Source: Noviherbaspirillum soli
GTDB lineage: Bacteria; Pseudomonadota; Gammaproteobacteria; Burkholderiales; Burkholderiaceae_D
Assembly: GCF_015352955.1 (NCBI RefSeq)
Contig: NZ_JACYOX010000013.1
Location: 61,461-125,460, forward strand
Length of the DNA: 64,000 bases
Direction of reading: 5' to 3'
Part shown: piece by piece, positions 34,975-43,621 of the stretch
Layout: each line of letters opens with the position of its first letter
Numbering within the stretch: position 1 is the first letter of the stretch
Made by a program: the position numbers and the translations under genes
Notes under the pieces: generated by a model
Database searches by the model: none
Told to the model about the DNA's origin: nothing
What the model saw: the letters and a program-made list of their open reading frames with translations, nothing else

Positions 34975-36771
34975 TTAGCTGTGACTTAACTGCGCATTGT
35001 GCTCAAGCCATGCTGAAAGCCTACGGGCGTCCATGGGGCGAGCAATGAAGTAGCCTTGTATCTGATCAACTCCCCAATTCTTCAGAAGGTTGAAGCTCTC
35101 TGCGGTCTCCACACCTTCGGCTACTACTGTAAGGCCGAGGCTATGTGCCAAGTCGATCATGGAGCGAACAATGATTTGGTCTTTGTTGTGGCTTTCGAGT
35201 TCGCGCACGAAAGACTGGTCAATCTTTACCGCTGTAGCAGGAATCGATTTGAGGTAAGCGTTGTTGCAATATCCAGTGCCGAAATCGTCAATGGCAATGT
35301 CTAATCCGAGTTTTCGAAGGCGTAATAATTCGCTGCGCACCGTAGCGACATCTTGTATCAATTTATTTTCAGTAAACTCAAGCTCGACGCTTTCCAGTGG
35401 CACTTGGTAAGTTTCAAACAGATCTTTGAGAAAAGATACAAAACCACCACGTTCTATATCATGCGCAGAAATATTGATCGCAACTTTAAATTTATGGCCC
35501 GCTGCACGCCACTCGACCACTTGTTTTAAGGCTTTGTGAAGCACCCACACAGTGATCTTTCCAATTAGCGCAGTTTTCTCTGCTAATGAAATGAATTCTG
35601 TGGGCGAGATTAGACCAAGCGTAGGATGAGTCCAACGGAGTAATGCTTCAACACTCAATACTTTGCCTGATTTTGTATCTACTCGTGGCTGGTAATGCAG
35701 ATCCAGTTGGTCTGCAGTCTCTAAAGCGGTATGAAGCGCACTCAGCAACGCGAAGGACCTTTGTTGAGACTGATCGGTTGCGGGGTCGTACACGGCTGAT
35801 AACGTGCCATTTTCACGCGCTTGATCGAGTGTAGCCATTAGCGCACGAAATAGCTGCGGCGCATTGTCAGCTGCCGTCAGGTCAATAATTCCTATACTGG
35901 GTTCTAAGTTTATCGGAATGCCATTGCAATCAATGGGATTACTGAAAAGCTCCAAGATTCGTCTGATCAATCTTTCTTTATTGGCCAGCGATAAGCGAGG
36001 ACAGATGGTAGCAAAACGTGCATGGTCGATGTGATAAAGAACGACGCCGGAAGGGTCGATCTCCTGAAGCCGCTCTTTGGCCTTTAGAACCAGTTGTTGA
36101 GCGTGCTGCACTCCAACCGCCTTTGCAATCTCGTTGTAGCGGTTTTGTGAAACAACATCAATAGCCCCAAGAAACGCGGGCGGAGCATCAGGGGTGCGGT
36201 TTGCCAACAAACTTTCCACATCTTCGAGAAAACGGTGGTGATTAAGCAAGCCAGTGACGCGGTCAATGAAGCCAATTGACCGTAGACTTTCAATGCGCGC
36301 CATAGCCAACGCCGCAAATTTGTGTAGCAGTAGACGATCCGACTCGGTGAAGTCATGGCGCGGCTTGGTATCAATCACGCAGACTGTACCAATATTTAAA
36401 CCATCCTTCGTACGTAGTGGTGCTCCTGCGTAAAACCGCATATGTGGCTTGCCAAGGGCCATAGGGTGGTCTTTGAAACGAGAATCCATGCTGACATCGT
36501 CAATCACGAGTACATCGGAGCCACGGATCGTGTAGTCACATATCGCACCTTCACGAGCGATGTGAGTCGCTGTGACGCCTACATGGGCTTTGAGCCAAGC
36601 TTGGTGTTCATCGATCAAGACGATTAATGCGATCGGAGCCTTCAAAGCCAAACCGGCAGTTTCAGCGATTGTGTCTAGGATTGATTCACCCGAAAATTCC
36701 AAGGCACCTGTAGCTTTGAGCGCAGCGAGTCGCTGCTTCTCCCATGATGACGCATCTTTAAATTTTGTCAT
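34975..36771 (-). CDS. GAF-GGDEF(degenerate)-EAL cyclic-di-GMP phosphodiesterase
   Basis: The product is 598 residues. A GAF domain (about residues 15-160) is followed by a GGDEF-like domain lacking the GGDEF active motif (I-D-H-A-R-F-A is found in that position) and a C-terminal EAL domain. The EAL catalytic set is complete (E-A-L-L-R-W, N-I-S, E-F-T-E-N, D-D-F-G-T-G-Y, K-I-D-Q-S-F, A-E-G-V-E-T, Q-G-Y-F). It should hydrolyse c-di-GMP and lower adhesion or biofilm formation, with the GGDEF part regulatory. The start at 36771 is the first ATG; a GTG at 36789 is also possible. Confidence 0.88.
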   Translation of the reverse strand: MTKFKDASSWEKQRLAALKATGALEFSGESILDTIAETAGLALKAPIALIVLIDEHQAWLKAHVGVTATHIAREGAICDYTIRGSDVLVIDDVSMDSRFKDHPMALGKPHMRFYAGAPLRTKDGLNIGTVCVIDTKPRHDFTESDRLLLHKFAALAMARIESLRSIGFIDRVTGLLNHHRFLEDVESLLANRTPDAPPAFLGAIDVVSQNRYNEIAKAVGVQHAQQLVLKAKERLQEIDPSGVVLYHIDHARFATICPRLSLANKERLIRRILELFSNPIDCNGIPINLEPSIGIIDLTAADNAPQLFRALMATLDQARENGTLSAVYDPATDQSQQRSFALLSALHTALETADQLDLHYQPRVDTKSGKVLSVEALLRWTHPTLGLISPTEFISLAEKTALIGKITVWVLHKALKQVVEWRAAGHKFKVAINISAHDIERGGFVSFLKDLFETYQVPLESVELEFTENKLIQDVATVRSELLRLRKLGLDIAIDDFGTGYCNNAYLKSIPATAVKIDQSFVRELESHNKDQIIVRSMIDLAHSLGLTVVAEGVETAESFNLLKNWGVDQIQGYFIARPMDARRLSAWLEHNAQLSHS

Positions 36772-37457
36772 GTCTCGTAAAACCACCACTGTTTAGTCTG
36801 CCGTCGGCAAGCTTCACCTAACAGCCGGCCATGATAGCACTTTCCAATAGGAAACTACCGTCTGTTGTATGGTGGCGATACGCTTGGCAGTAATCAAAGT
36901 TTGATCGTCGAATGTTACACGGTCATTTCAGTAAAGCATAAAATTTTGCTAATTTTTTTCTTCTTCAGAGTCACGTCGATGATTTTTTGGCAAGTGTCTG
37001 CTTTGGTGCTGAACGATGTGTTTACGGTTCTTTGAAGCCGTCGAGTGCTCCAGACATGTAGGAATGAACGCCCAAGCCCTTCTTCTATGACAGAGAAACG
37101 GAGCGCAGTTTGAGGGAAGTTTATGTACTCAAAGAGAAAAGCCCCAGCGCTGAAGAGCCGGGGCTTGGAGGCGGCCGTTGCTAACACAGCCCTCTGAACT
37201 CGGTGAACAGTGGCGTCCGTTCATCTGATCCGATTCATATAGCACCTGAGCTAGTGCACCATGCTTTTAATATAACTGAAAGGTAACCCCGCAAGAGAAT
37301 TTAGCTACATTAGTTACCATATTTACAACTCAATACAGTTTTGGTGATTGGACAATAGATTAATATTTTCTTTAGAAAAACACGTTTGCAAAAAAGAACC
37401 ACGAATTATTGTTTCCTGCATCGTTCCAATTTATAAAGACAAAGTATCGGAGGCACA
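36772..37457. other. Intergenic stretch of about 690 bases
   Basis: The region is AT-rich. A hairpin at about 37139-37166 (AAGCCCC / GGGGCTT) may act as a terminator. A 90-codon leftward frame (36915-37187) has no ribosome site and a lysine-run end, so it is not supported. Confidence 0.4.
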
Positions 37458-37736
37458 ATGATCAAAAGACTTGATCAACAAACGGTAATTGAAGGTATCA
37501 ATACAAACATTGAAATAACAGAAAAGCAAATTTATGATCTGCAAACGGAATTGAATAAACTTCGTCAGGGCGAAGCAAACATCAACCGTAAAACAATTGT
37601 GCAGCAACTGTCTGTTCTGAAAGAAAACCTTCAACTGCTAAAAGTTCGACGCGTGTATATCCTTGGACCTGATTTTTCGCCAAAGAACGGGAAGACACGC
37701 GAGCAGGAACTGAAAACTCCATTAGCAGATAGTTGA
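37458..37736 (+). CDS. Small coiled-coil protein
   Basis: The 92-residue product starts at ATG 37458 with a strong GGAGG site. Residues about 15-55 form a coiled coil (I-N-T-N-I-E-I-T-E-K-Q-I, then L-Q-T-E-L-N-K-L), and the last 30 residues are unstructured. It is AT-rich relative to the element backbone. The function is unknown. Confidence 0.6.
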   Translation: MIKRLDQQTVIEGINTNIEITEKQIYDLQTELNKLRQGEANINRKTIVQQLSVLKENLQLLKVRRVYILGPDFSPKNGKTREQELKTPLADS

Positions 37737-38164
37737 ACATATGCAATAAAAATGTTGCCTCAAAGCTAAGTCGTTGATTGCGTCGATCCTGCCTAGATAC
37801 TCAACCATCAGTGGAGTTACAAGCTGGTGATAATGGTTGGCATGAAGACTCGTAGTAAACATGGCGGCGCAACGTATGCAGCTTATCGATTCTGCTGCGC
37901 AATCGATCGCGTCCTGCACTCTAGCTCAAGTGCGGAGAAAATGAGGGCAAATCGATGGGCAAATGCTTGGTCTACAGCATATTTCGCAAGAACCGATCGA
38001 CGCACCGTGTCTAACGCAGAAGTATATTCGGAACAGTTCGAACGCCGACGCCGGAGAAGGTTTTCTGTCAGATAGCACTACTCACCATGTCTTTGCCAGT
38101 ATCTAGCCGATACCAAAGTTGTCAGTTTGACGGTCGCTTACACGTCTATGCTGGAGCCAGCCAT
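37737..38164. other. Intergenic stretch
   Basis: No convincing gene was seen. An arginine-rich 82-codon frame at 37827 has no ribosome site. Confidence 0.4.
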
Positions 38165-38482
38165 TTAGTCATGATGGCCATGATGTTTGTGTTTCTTTTC
38201 CTTCTTCCATTTGCACTTGCTCTTTTTGCAATGTGTTTCGGATTCTTGAAAGCGTTGCATGTACACAGGCTTGGGATGCACGAAGACAGGTTGCGGCTGG
38301 ACATAAACAGGTCGCGCTTGTTGGTACACCGGTTGTGCTGGTAGGTATTGCCCAGGAACCTGGATGTTGATATCAACATCAGCAGCAAATGTGGGCGTGT
38401 GATGAGCAACGGCAATGCCACCGAGCACAAGAAGAGAAAGATAAAATTTTGGGGATTGCAATTCGGCCTCTGTGATTCTCAA
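38165..38482 (-). CDS. Exported proline-rich protein with His/Lys-rich tail
   Basis: The product is about 105 residues, counted from a TTG at 38482 because no ATG precedes the signal-peptide-like stretch (F-Y-L-S-L-L-V-L-G-G-I-A-V-A, cleavage near F-A-A-D). The mature part has imperfect repeats of the form Q-P-V-Y and P-V-x-x-x-P (about residues 49-74). It ends with a cysteine pair and a tail dominated by K and H (K-H-K-H-H-G-H-H-D), which could bind metal ions. The start is uncertain. Confidence 0.5.
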   Translation of the reverse strand: MRITEAELQSPKFYLSLLVLGGIAVAHHTPTFAADVDINIQVPGQYLPAQPVYQQARPVYVQPQPVFVHPKPVYMQRFQESETHCKKSKCKWKKEKKHKHHGHHD

Positions 38483-39009
38483 GAGAAATATCAGGAGGAT
38501 TTATCGTTGGTAGTGGCGTTGCGTCACGGAATCAAACAATCTTTTGGTCGCACACATTGCTTTCCTTTATTCAACGTTGTTTATTGGAAATACAACATGA
38601 TTAATCGTCAGGAAGCACCAAGATGAATCTTGAGAGGTGGCGGTATGAACTTTCTCCCTACCTTTACATCATTATTACGCTGATATCGATTGCTTTTCCT
38701 CAACGTATCTGGCGATGATGCCTGCTTGCCTGCTTGCCTGCTTGCCTGCTTGCCTGCTTGCCTGCTTGCCTGCTTGCCTGCTTGCCTACTGCTCATTGCG
38801 GCCGAGGCAATTATGGGCATGAGATGGAGGCACAAGCGAGCCCAAGATGCAAAATTAAAACGCGCCTTATAAGACCTATGTCCCTCAGCGTCCTATGAAG
38901 ACAGTGCTTTGAAAGACGCTAGACCGGCGCTTCATCACTGCAACACCTTGCTGTCTTCCCCGGTGGCCAAGCTCGATTCATTGACGCTTATGGTCCTGCG
39001 TCGTCAACT
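38483..39009. other. Intergenic region with an octanucleotide tandem repeat
   Basis: The GCCTGCTT array at 38720-38790 is the main feature. A 60-codon rightward frame (38690-38872) and a 75-codon leftward frame (38608-38835) cross it, both with very repetitive products. No other gene is supported. Confidence 0.5.
38720..38790. repeat. Tandem octamer repeat (GCCTGCTT), eight perfect copies plus a partial one
   Basis: Eight exact copies run from 38720 to 38783, followed by GCCTACT. The unit of 8 is not a multiple of 3, so copy-number changes would shift any reading frame across it. Arrays of this type are prone to slipped-strand mispairing. Confidence 0.95.
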
Positions 39010-41400
39010 TCACTGGGGCGTATGTATCTTTGAAAGAAGAAGATTCACACTTGCGCGGGATGCTGGTTTGGTCAGATGATCATCAAAGCCGGCTTTCTTC
39101 GACATTTCCCGGTCTCGTTCAGCACCCCAGCCAGTCAATGCAACAATGGTGACCGCTTCCATGCCAGGCATTTTGCGGACTACTCGTGCCACTTCATAGC
39201 CATTCATTCCCGGCATGCCAATGTCCAGAAAAATGACCTCCGGGTGAAACTGCTCAGTCATTCGAAGACCTTCATACCCGTCGTGGGCCACCATGGTTTT
39301 GTGCCCGGCGATCTCCAAAAGCGCAGACAGTGTCTGCGCTGCGTCGATATTGTCGTCAACGATGAGTACCCGAAGCACTTTAATAGTGGTATTGAGTTCA
39401 CTGTCCGTACTCGGCACATCGCCTTTTTGGGTCACCATATCAGCGCTAGTCAATGGCAACCGAACCTGAAACTGGCTGCCGTGGCCAATACCCAAACTTG
39501 ACGCCGTGACGGATCCGCCATGGAGTTCAACAAGCCAGCGTACCAGTGAGAGGCCAATGCCGAGTCCACCTTGGGATCGGCTGATGTTTTGTCCTACTTG
39601 CGTGAATATTTCAAATAACAACGGCAGCGACTCTGCGGCGATTCCCACGCCGTTGTCCGTGACCGAGATGAGCGCTTCTTGATCTTCGATCTGCACTGAT
39701 AAAGCGATGCGCCCCCCTTGCGGCGTGTACTTTGCCGCATTGTTCAGAAGGTTGCTCAACACCTGTGTAATACGGGTCGGGTCCGCTACAAGGAGGCAGG
39801 GCTTATCGGGAAGGTCGACCGACAAGGCATGATGTCCGGCTTCGATCAGAGGGCGACTCGTTTCCACAGCAGTGTCGGCGAGCGTCTTCAACTCCACCAG
39901 TTCCTTCTTGAGTTCTATCTTCCCCTGCGTAATGCGAGCGATATCCAGCAAGTCATCGACCAGATGAACCAGGTGAACCACCTGTCGTTCCATGGTGTCC
40001 CGCACACGGGATACAACATTGGGATCAGTTGTCCCAAATCGCAGAAGATCAATGCCAGTGCGTATTGGTGCAAGCGGATTGCGCAATTCATGGGCCAGTG
40101 TGGCGAGGAATTCCGTCTTACGCCGATCAGCGTCCGATAGTCGACTTGCCAGCCGACGCAGGTCTTCCTCCGTATGTTTTTGCCGCGTAATGTCTGCTGT
40201 GGTGCCGATCACGCGCATGGGCTCGCCATCCTTGGCGAACTCTACTCGACCTGTCGCCTCAATCCATCTTGGCTCTCCCTGCGCGGCGCGCAGTCGCCCT
40301 TCGAAATGAAAGGAGCCTGTTTGCCGGGCATTAGCGATGGCACGCTCATAGATGGTCACGTCATCTGGGTGAAGTATGTTGTCGACAAAGTGCGCGACGC
40401 TGAACGAGCCTTCTGCCTCAGGCAGGCCAAAGATTTCGTACATTCGTTCATTTTCCCAGATGATTCGGTTTGCCTCCGCGTCCCAGATCCATATCCCCAG
40501 TTGGGCAGCATCGGTTGCGAGGCGCACCCGTTCCTCGCTGACTCGTAGCGCGTCTTCTGCCTTTCGGGTCGCAGTTGTATCACGAAAGATTTTGGTAAAG
40601 CCGTGGATGTCTCCTGCATCGTCATCCAAGCGAATAAGCATGCCATCGGCAAAAAAGCGTGAGCCATCTTTGCGAACATGCCACCGCTTGTCTTCAGCAC
40701 GGCCAGTTTCCCTGGCTATTGCAAGTTCTGTTTCGGGCTTTTGCGATCTTCGATCTTCCGGCGTAAAGATAATAGAAAGAGGCTGACCGATGGCTTCTTC
40801 ACTTGGCCAACCAGTGAGTTCATCTGATCCGCCTTCCCATTCCGTAATCGTCCCGTTGGGATCCGTTACGATAAACGCGTAATCTTTGGCATTCTCCAGA
40901 ATCAATCGGATTCGACGGTTTTTCTCTCTCAGGATTGCTGCATTTCGCTCCCGCTCCATGCTAGCGAGTTCCTGTGTTTTACGATAAAGATCAATAAAAA
41001 CGGCCACTTTGGCCCGTAACACAGTCGGATTGACCGGCTTCGAAAGGTAATCAACCGCACCAAGCGCATAAGCTTCTTCAATGGGGAAGCCGGGCGCGTC
41101 GGGGGCCGCTGTGATGAAAATAATGGGAGTTCGGCTTGACTGAGGGCGGCTACGAATCATCCGAGCCGTCTCAAAACCACTCATGGTCGGCATCAGTACA
41201 TCGAGCAGGATGACAGCGAAGTCAGTAAGCAGCACCTGCTTCAGTGCTTCTTCGCCCGAAGAAGCCGTGACAAGAGTAATCTCAAGGTCAGCAAGCAACG
41301 ACTTCAGAACCAGCAAGTTTGCCGGCTCGTCGTCGACAAGCAGAATAGTAACCGGGTGGCAGTTTTTCACAAGTTTTTCAATGGTACGTTGCTGTTTCAA
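39010..41400 (-). CDS. Hybrid sensor histidine kinase (REC-PAS-PAS-HisKA-HATPase-REC)
   Basis: The product is about 796 residues. The N-terminal receiver has Asp67 in I-L-L-D-V-L-M-P. Two PAS domains (about residues 160-280 and 290-410, the second a PAS-PAC type with H-P-D-D) follow. The phosphoacceptor is His437 in L-A-H-E-L-R-N-P-L. The ATPase domain has N-L-L-N-N-A-A-K-Y-T and G-L-G-I-G-L, and the C-terminal receiver has I-F-L-D-I-G-M-P. It is soluble and appears catalytically intact. The receiver at each end suggests a phosphorelay with input from another kinase. The start is a TTG at 41400; a GTG at 41370 is an alternative. Confidence 0.88.
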   Translation of the reverse strand: MKQQRTIEKLVKNCHPVTILLVDDEPANLLVLKSLLADLEITLVTASSGEEALKQVLLTDFAVILLDVLMPTMSGFETARMIRSRPQSSRTPIIFITAAPDAPGFPIEEAYALGAVDYLSKPVNPTVLRAKVAVFIDLYRKTQELASMERERNAAILREKNRRIRLILENAKDYAFIVTDPNGTITEWEGGSDELTGWPSEEAIGQPLSIIFTPEDRRSQKPETELAIARETGRAEDKRWHVRKDGSRFFADGMLIRLDDDAGDIHGFTKIFRDTTATRKAEDALRVSEERVRLATDAAQLGIWIWDAEANRIIWENERMYEIFGLPEAEGSFSVAHFVDNILHPDDVTIYERAIANARQTGSFHFEGRLRAAQGEPRWIEATGRVEFAKDGEPMRVIGTTADITRQKHTEEDLRRLASRLSDADRRKTEFLATLAHELRNPLAPIRTGIDLLRFGTTDPNVVSRVRDTMERQVVHLVHLVDDLLDIARITQGKIELKKELVELKTLADTAVETSRPLIEAGHHALSVDLPDKPCLLVADPTRITQVLSNLLNNAAKYTPQGGRIALSVQIEDQEALISVTDNGVGIAAESLPLLFEIFTQVGQNISRSQGGLGIGLSLVRWLVELHGGSVTASSLGIGHGSQFQVRLPLTSADMVTQKGDVPSTDSELNTTIKVLRVLIVDDNIDAAQTLSALLEIAGHKTMVAHDGYEGLRMTEQFHPEVIFLDIGMPGMNGYEVARVVRKMPGMEAVTIVALTGWGAERDREMSKKAGFDDHLTKPASRASVNLLLSKIHTPQ

Positions 41401-41517
41401 GCCAAAGGGCTAACGTAAAACTTGCTAGTGGGTTGTATGACATCGAGCCTGCAAAATCTGCTTTATGGATTATAGCTTTCTGGCAGGAATGATACACTGC
41501 AAAGCAAAACACAATGA

Positions 41518-41712
41518 CTAAAGACGCGTACCATGCTTATGGAACCGCCACACCACCGTCCAGTCGTTAGTGTCAATGATCTCGTTTACATCATGCAATC
41601 TTTCTCCTGCTGCAGCTTGTGCTTTTCGGAGATCGTCAAATGTGCCCGCCATGCTTAATGGATCGTCGGCCTTTTGGCCATGCATGTACTGCAGAAGGAT
41701 GTAGCGGCGCAT
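41518..41712 (-). CDS. Small protein of the duplicated gene pair, copy A
   Basis: The 64-residue product starts at ATG 41712 (M-R-R-Y-I-L-L-Q-Y-M-H-G-Q-K-A-D-D-P). It is closely related to the protein at 62991-63185, and the conservation of the protein supports both as real genes. No domain is recognised. It is the downstream gene of the pair. Confidence 0.6.
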   Translation of the reverse strand: MRRYILLQYMHGQKADDPLSMAGTFDDLRKAQAAAGERLHDVNEIIDTNDWTVVWRFHKHGTRL

Positions 41713-41723
41713 GGCTTCTTGTC

Positions 41724-41927
41724 TTATTTTAAGAATCGGTGCTGCGCCGCCAAACCACTTGTGCCGCCTTTCAGTTGATCGCATTTCTCTACGGCTGCAC
41801 GATAGCCTTCAGCAAGCAAGTCGCGTTCGTGTTTCAGGTTCCGGATGTGAACTTTCTGAACTTGAATGATCTGCTTGAGCCCTTCGATTAAGGCTTCAAG
41901 GTTCCCGGATACGTCTTCGTTGAGCAT
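41724..41927 (-). CDS. Small coiled-coil-like protein of the duplicated pair, copy A
   Basis: The 67-residue product starts at ATG 41927, supported by a GGAG site, and contains N-L-E-A-L-I-E-G-L-K-Q-I-I and E-G-Y-R-A-A-V-E-K-C-D. It is a helical protein similar to the one at 62776-62985. It lies 11 bases upstream of its partner gene, so the pair is probably one transcript. The function is unknown; a two-gene unit kept beside an IS element in both copies could be passenger cargo. Confidence 0.6.
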   Translation of the reverse strand: MLNEDVSGNLEALIEGLKQIIQVQKVHIRNLKHERDLLAEGYRAAVEKCDQLKGGTSGLAAQHRFLK

Positions 41928-42274
41928 TACTGATGTCTCCATCTATTTCTGGACGGAATTATACGCAGGTGGGACATCTATGGTTTGCGCGGATACGGGG
42001 AGGAGCAACAGAATTGTAAAGGCCTCATTATGCGGACTGTCAGACTTCGGTAGGACAGGACGTGGCTCGTTGTCGTAATGATAGTGGCACCTCTAGCGCT
42101 TCAACATCTTCCATCACTGGTGATGACCGCTTACCGCTGTACTGCAGCCATTCGGGAAGTTCGGTGAACCGACGGCTTCGGGTCCAGACTAATGGAATGG
42201 TCGCCCCTTCCCGAAACGGCATCAAAGTGCCAGAGTGGAATTGCGACGATCCACTAACCGAGAGGGGCGACAAA

Positions 42275-43303
42275 ATGCAGATTACAACAGTCGGGCTTGA
42301 TCTGGCAAAGAACGTGATCCAGTTGCATGCAATCAATCAGCATGGCAAGGCGGTCCTTAAGAAGGCATTGAGGCGCGATCAAGTATTGCCGTTCTTCGCC
42401 AATTTAACGCCGTGCCTGATCGGCATGGAGGCGTGCAGCAGTGCTCATTACTGGGCGAGGAAATTGCAGGCAATGGGCCATACAGTCCGACTGATGGCCC
42501 CTCAGTTCGGGAAGCCTTACGTCAAGACGAACAAAAACGATGCTGCCGACGCTGAGGCCATCTGCGAAGCGGTGGCCAGACCGAACATGCGGTTCGTACC
42601 GGTCAAGGATATAGAGCAACAGGCGGTGTTGTCCGTGCACCGAGCACGACAAGGATTCGTCAAGGCACGCACCGCCCAGGCCAATCAGATTCGTGGACTG
42701 CTGGGCGAGTACGGCATCATCCTGCCCCAAGGAATGATTCACCTTACCCAAGGCTTGTCCGCTGCGCTGGAAAAGGCAAGTGACGATTTACAAGCTGTAT
42801 TCCGCCAACTGATCCAGCGCCTGCATGACCATTTGAAGGAGCTTGATCGCCAGGTCGGTGAGTTGGAACAGCAGATCCAGCTCTGGCATCGGGAAAGCGC
42901 CACCAGCCAAAAATTGGCACAGATTCCCGGCATCGGCGCAATCACAGCAAGTGCGATGGTAGCTTCCATCGGCGATGCCAGATGTTTCAAGAACGGCCGG
43001 CAGCTTGCCGCCTGGCTGGGATTGGTGCCACGGCAGCATTCCAGCGGGGGCAAGCCAACGCTCTTGGGAATCAGTAAGCGAGGAGACGCCTATCTCCGAA
43101 CGCTGTTGATTCACGGGGCCCGTGCAGTGTTGCGAGTGGCGGAGCGCAAAGCCAATTACGCAGGCAGCTGGTTGGCTAATTTAATGAGCCGGCGACATCA
43201 AAATGTAGCGGCCGTCGCGTTGGCAAACAAGAACGCACGCATTATCTGGGCGCTTCTGGCACACAATCGGGACTACCAGGCGAACTTCCAATTGGAGGAA
43301 TAA
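42275..43303 (+). CDS. IS110/IS1111-family transposase
   Basis: The 342-residue DEDD recombinase has an N-terminal RuvC-like domain with G-L-D-L-A-K-N, G-M-E-A-C and K-N-D-A-A-D-A (acidic residues D, E, D, D). The C-terminal domain has I-P-G-I-G-A-I-T-A and the S-K-R-G-D-A-Y-L-R block with its downstream serine region. IS110 enzymes are guided by a small element-encoded RNA. The start at 42275 follows GAGAGGGG. It is full length. Confidence 0.9.
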   Translation: MQITTVGLDLAKNVIQLHAINQHGKAVLKKALRRDQVLPFFANLTPCLIGMEACSSAHYWARKLQAMGHTVRLMAPQFGKPYVKTNKNDAADAEAICEAVARPNMRFVPVKDIEQQAVLSVHRARQGFVKARTAQANQIRGLLGEYGIILPQGMIHLTQGLSAALEKASDDLQAVFRQLIQRLHDHLKELDRQVGELEQQIQLWHRESATSQKLAQIPGIGAITASAMVASIGDARCFKNGRQLAAWLGLVPRQHSSGGKPTLLGISKRGDAYLRTLLIHGARAVLRVAERKANYAGSWLANLMSRRHQNVAAVALANKNARIIWALLAHNRDYQANFQLEE

Positions 43304-43593
43304 AGCGCCAATCGTACGTTCGAATCATGAGCAACCCCGGCATCGCATGACAGCAGTATCGATTCTGAAGGAGCACTCCACCGATTGCCTGGGCAATCAA
43401 GACGTGATGGCGAGATGGTCAGACCGTGGCAGGTCAAACCTAATTTACACAGGGAGCATCAAGCTCGACAGACTGATTAGGCACCTGCCAGCATATTCCA
43501 TCAGGGACAGAGGCTACGGCCTCGATCATAAGTCCGGATCTATGGCTGCAATCTTTACCTGCTCAATATCACCGATTGAAGGCTTGGCAAAAC
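43304..43593 (+). ncRNA. Candidate guide RNA (bridge/seekRNA) region of the IS1111 element
   Basis: The roughly 290 bases between the transposase stop and the right subterminal repeat encode no protein I can support. In IS1111-type elements the guide RNA that pairs with target and donor DNA is encoded in this right-end region. The assignment is by position; no secondary structure was computed. Confidence 0.45.
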
Positions 43594-43621
43594 AGGGGCG
43601 ACCATCTATGTGTAAAAAGAG

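Larger units (their letters stand above)
41518..42187 (-). repeat. Inverted duplicate unit, copy A
   Basis: This segment, with two small genes and their upstream DNA, is repeated in opposite orientation at about 62515-63185. Shared stretches include the upstream GGTGGGAC/TTTGCGCGGATACGG segments and the CCGACGGCTTCG near the IS110 boundary. The copies are diverged rather than identical. Confidence 0.75.
42190..43612 (+). mobile_element. IS110-family element of the IS1111 subgroup
   Basis: The DEDD transposase is bracketed by a perfect 12-base subterminal inverted repeat, ATGGTCGCCCCT at 42197-42208 and AGGGGCGACCAT at 43594-43605. Subterminal inverted repeats are a hallmark of the IS1111 subgroup. 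The outer ends lie a few bases beyond and cannot be fixed exactly because these elements make no target duplication. The element abuts copy A of the duplicated unit on its left. Confidence 0.8.

Noticed and set aside
36915..37187. 90-codon leftward frame
   Set aside because: No ribosome site, no domain, and it runs into an AT-rich lysine run.
38700..38800. CRISPR array
   Set aside because: The repeat unit is 8 bases with no spacers, so it is a microsatellite-like array and not CRISPR. No cas gene is present in the window.
38690..38872. 60-codon frame across the octamer repeat
   Set aside because: Its product is an artefact of the repeat (A-C-L-L/P units); kept only as a repeat observation.
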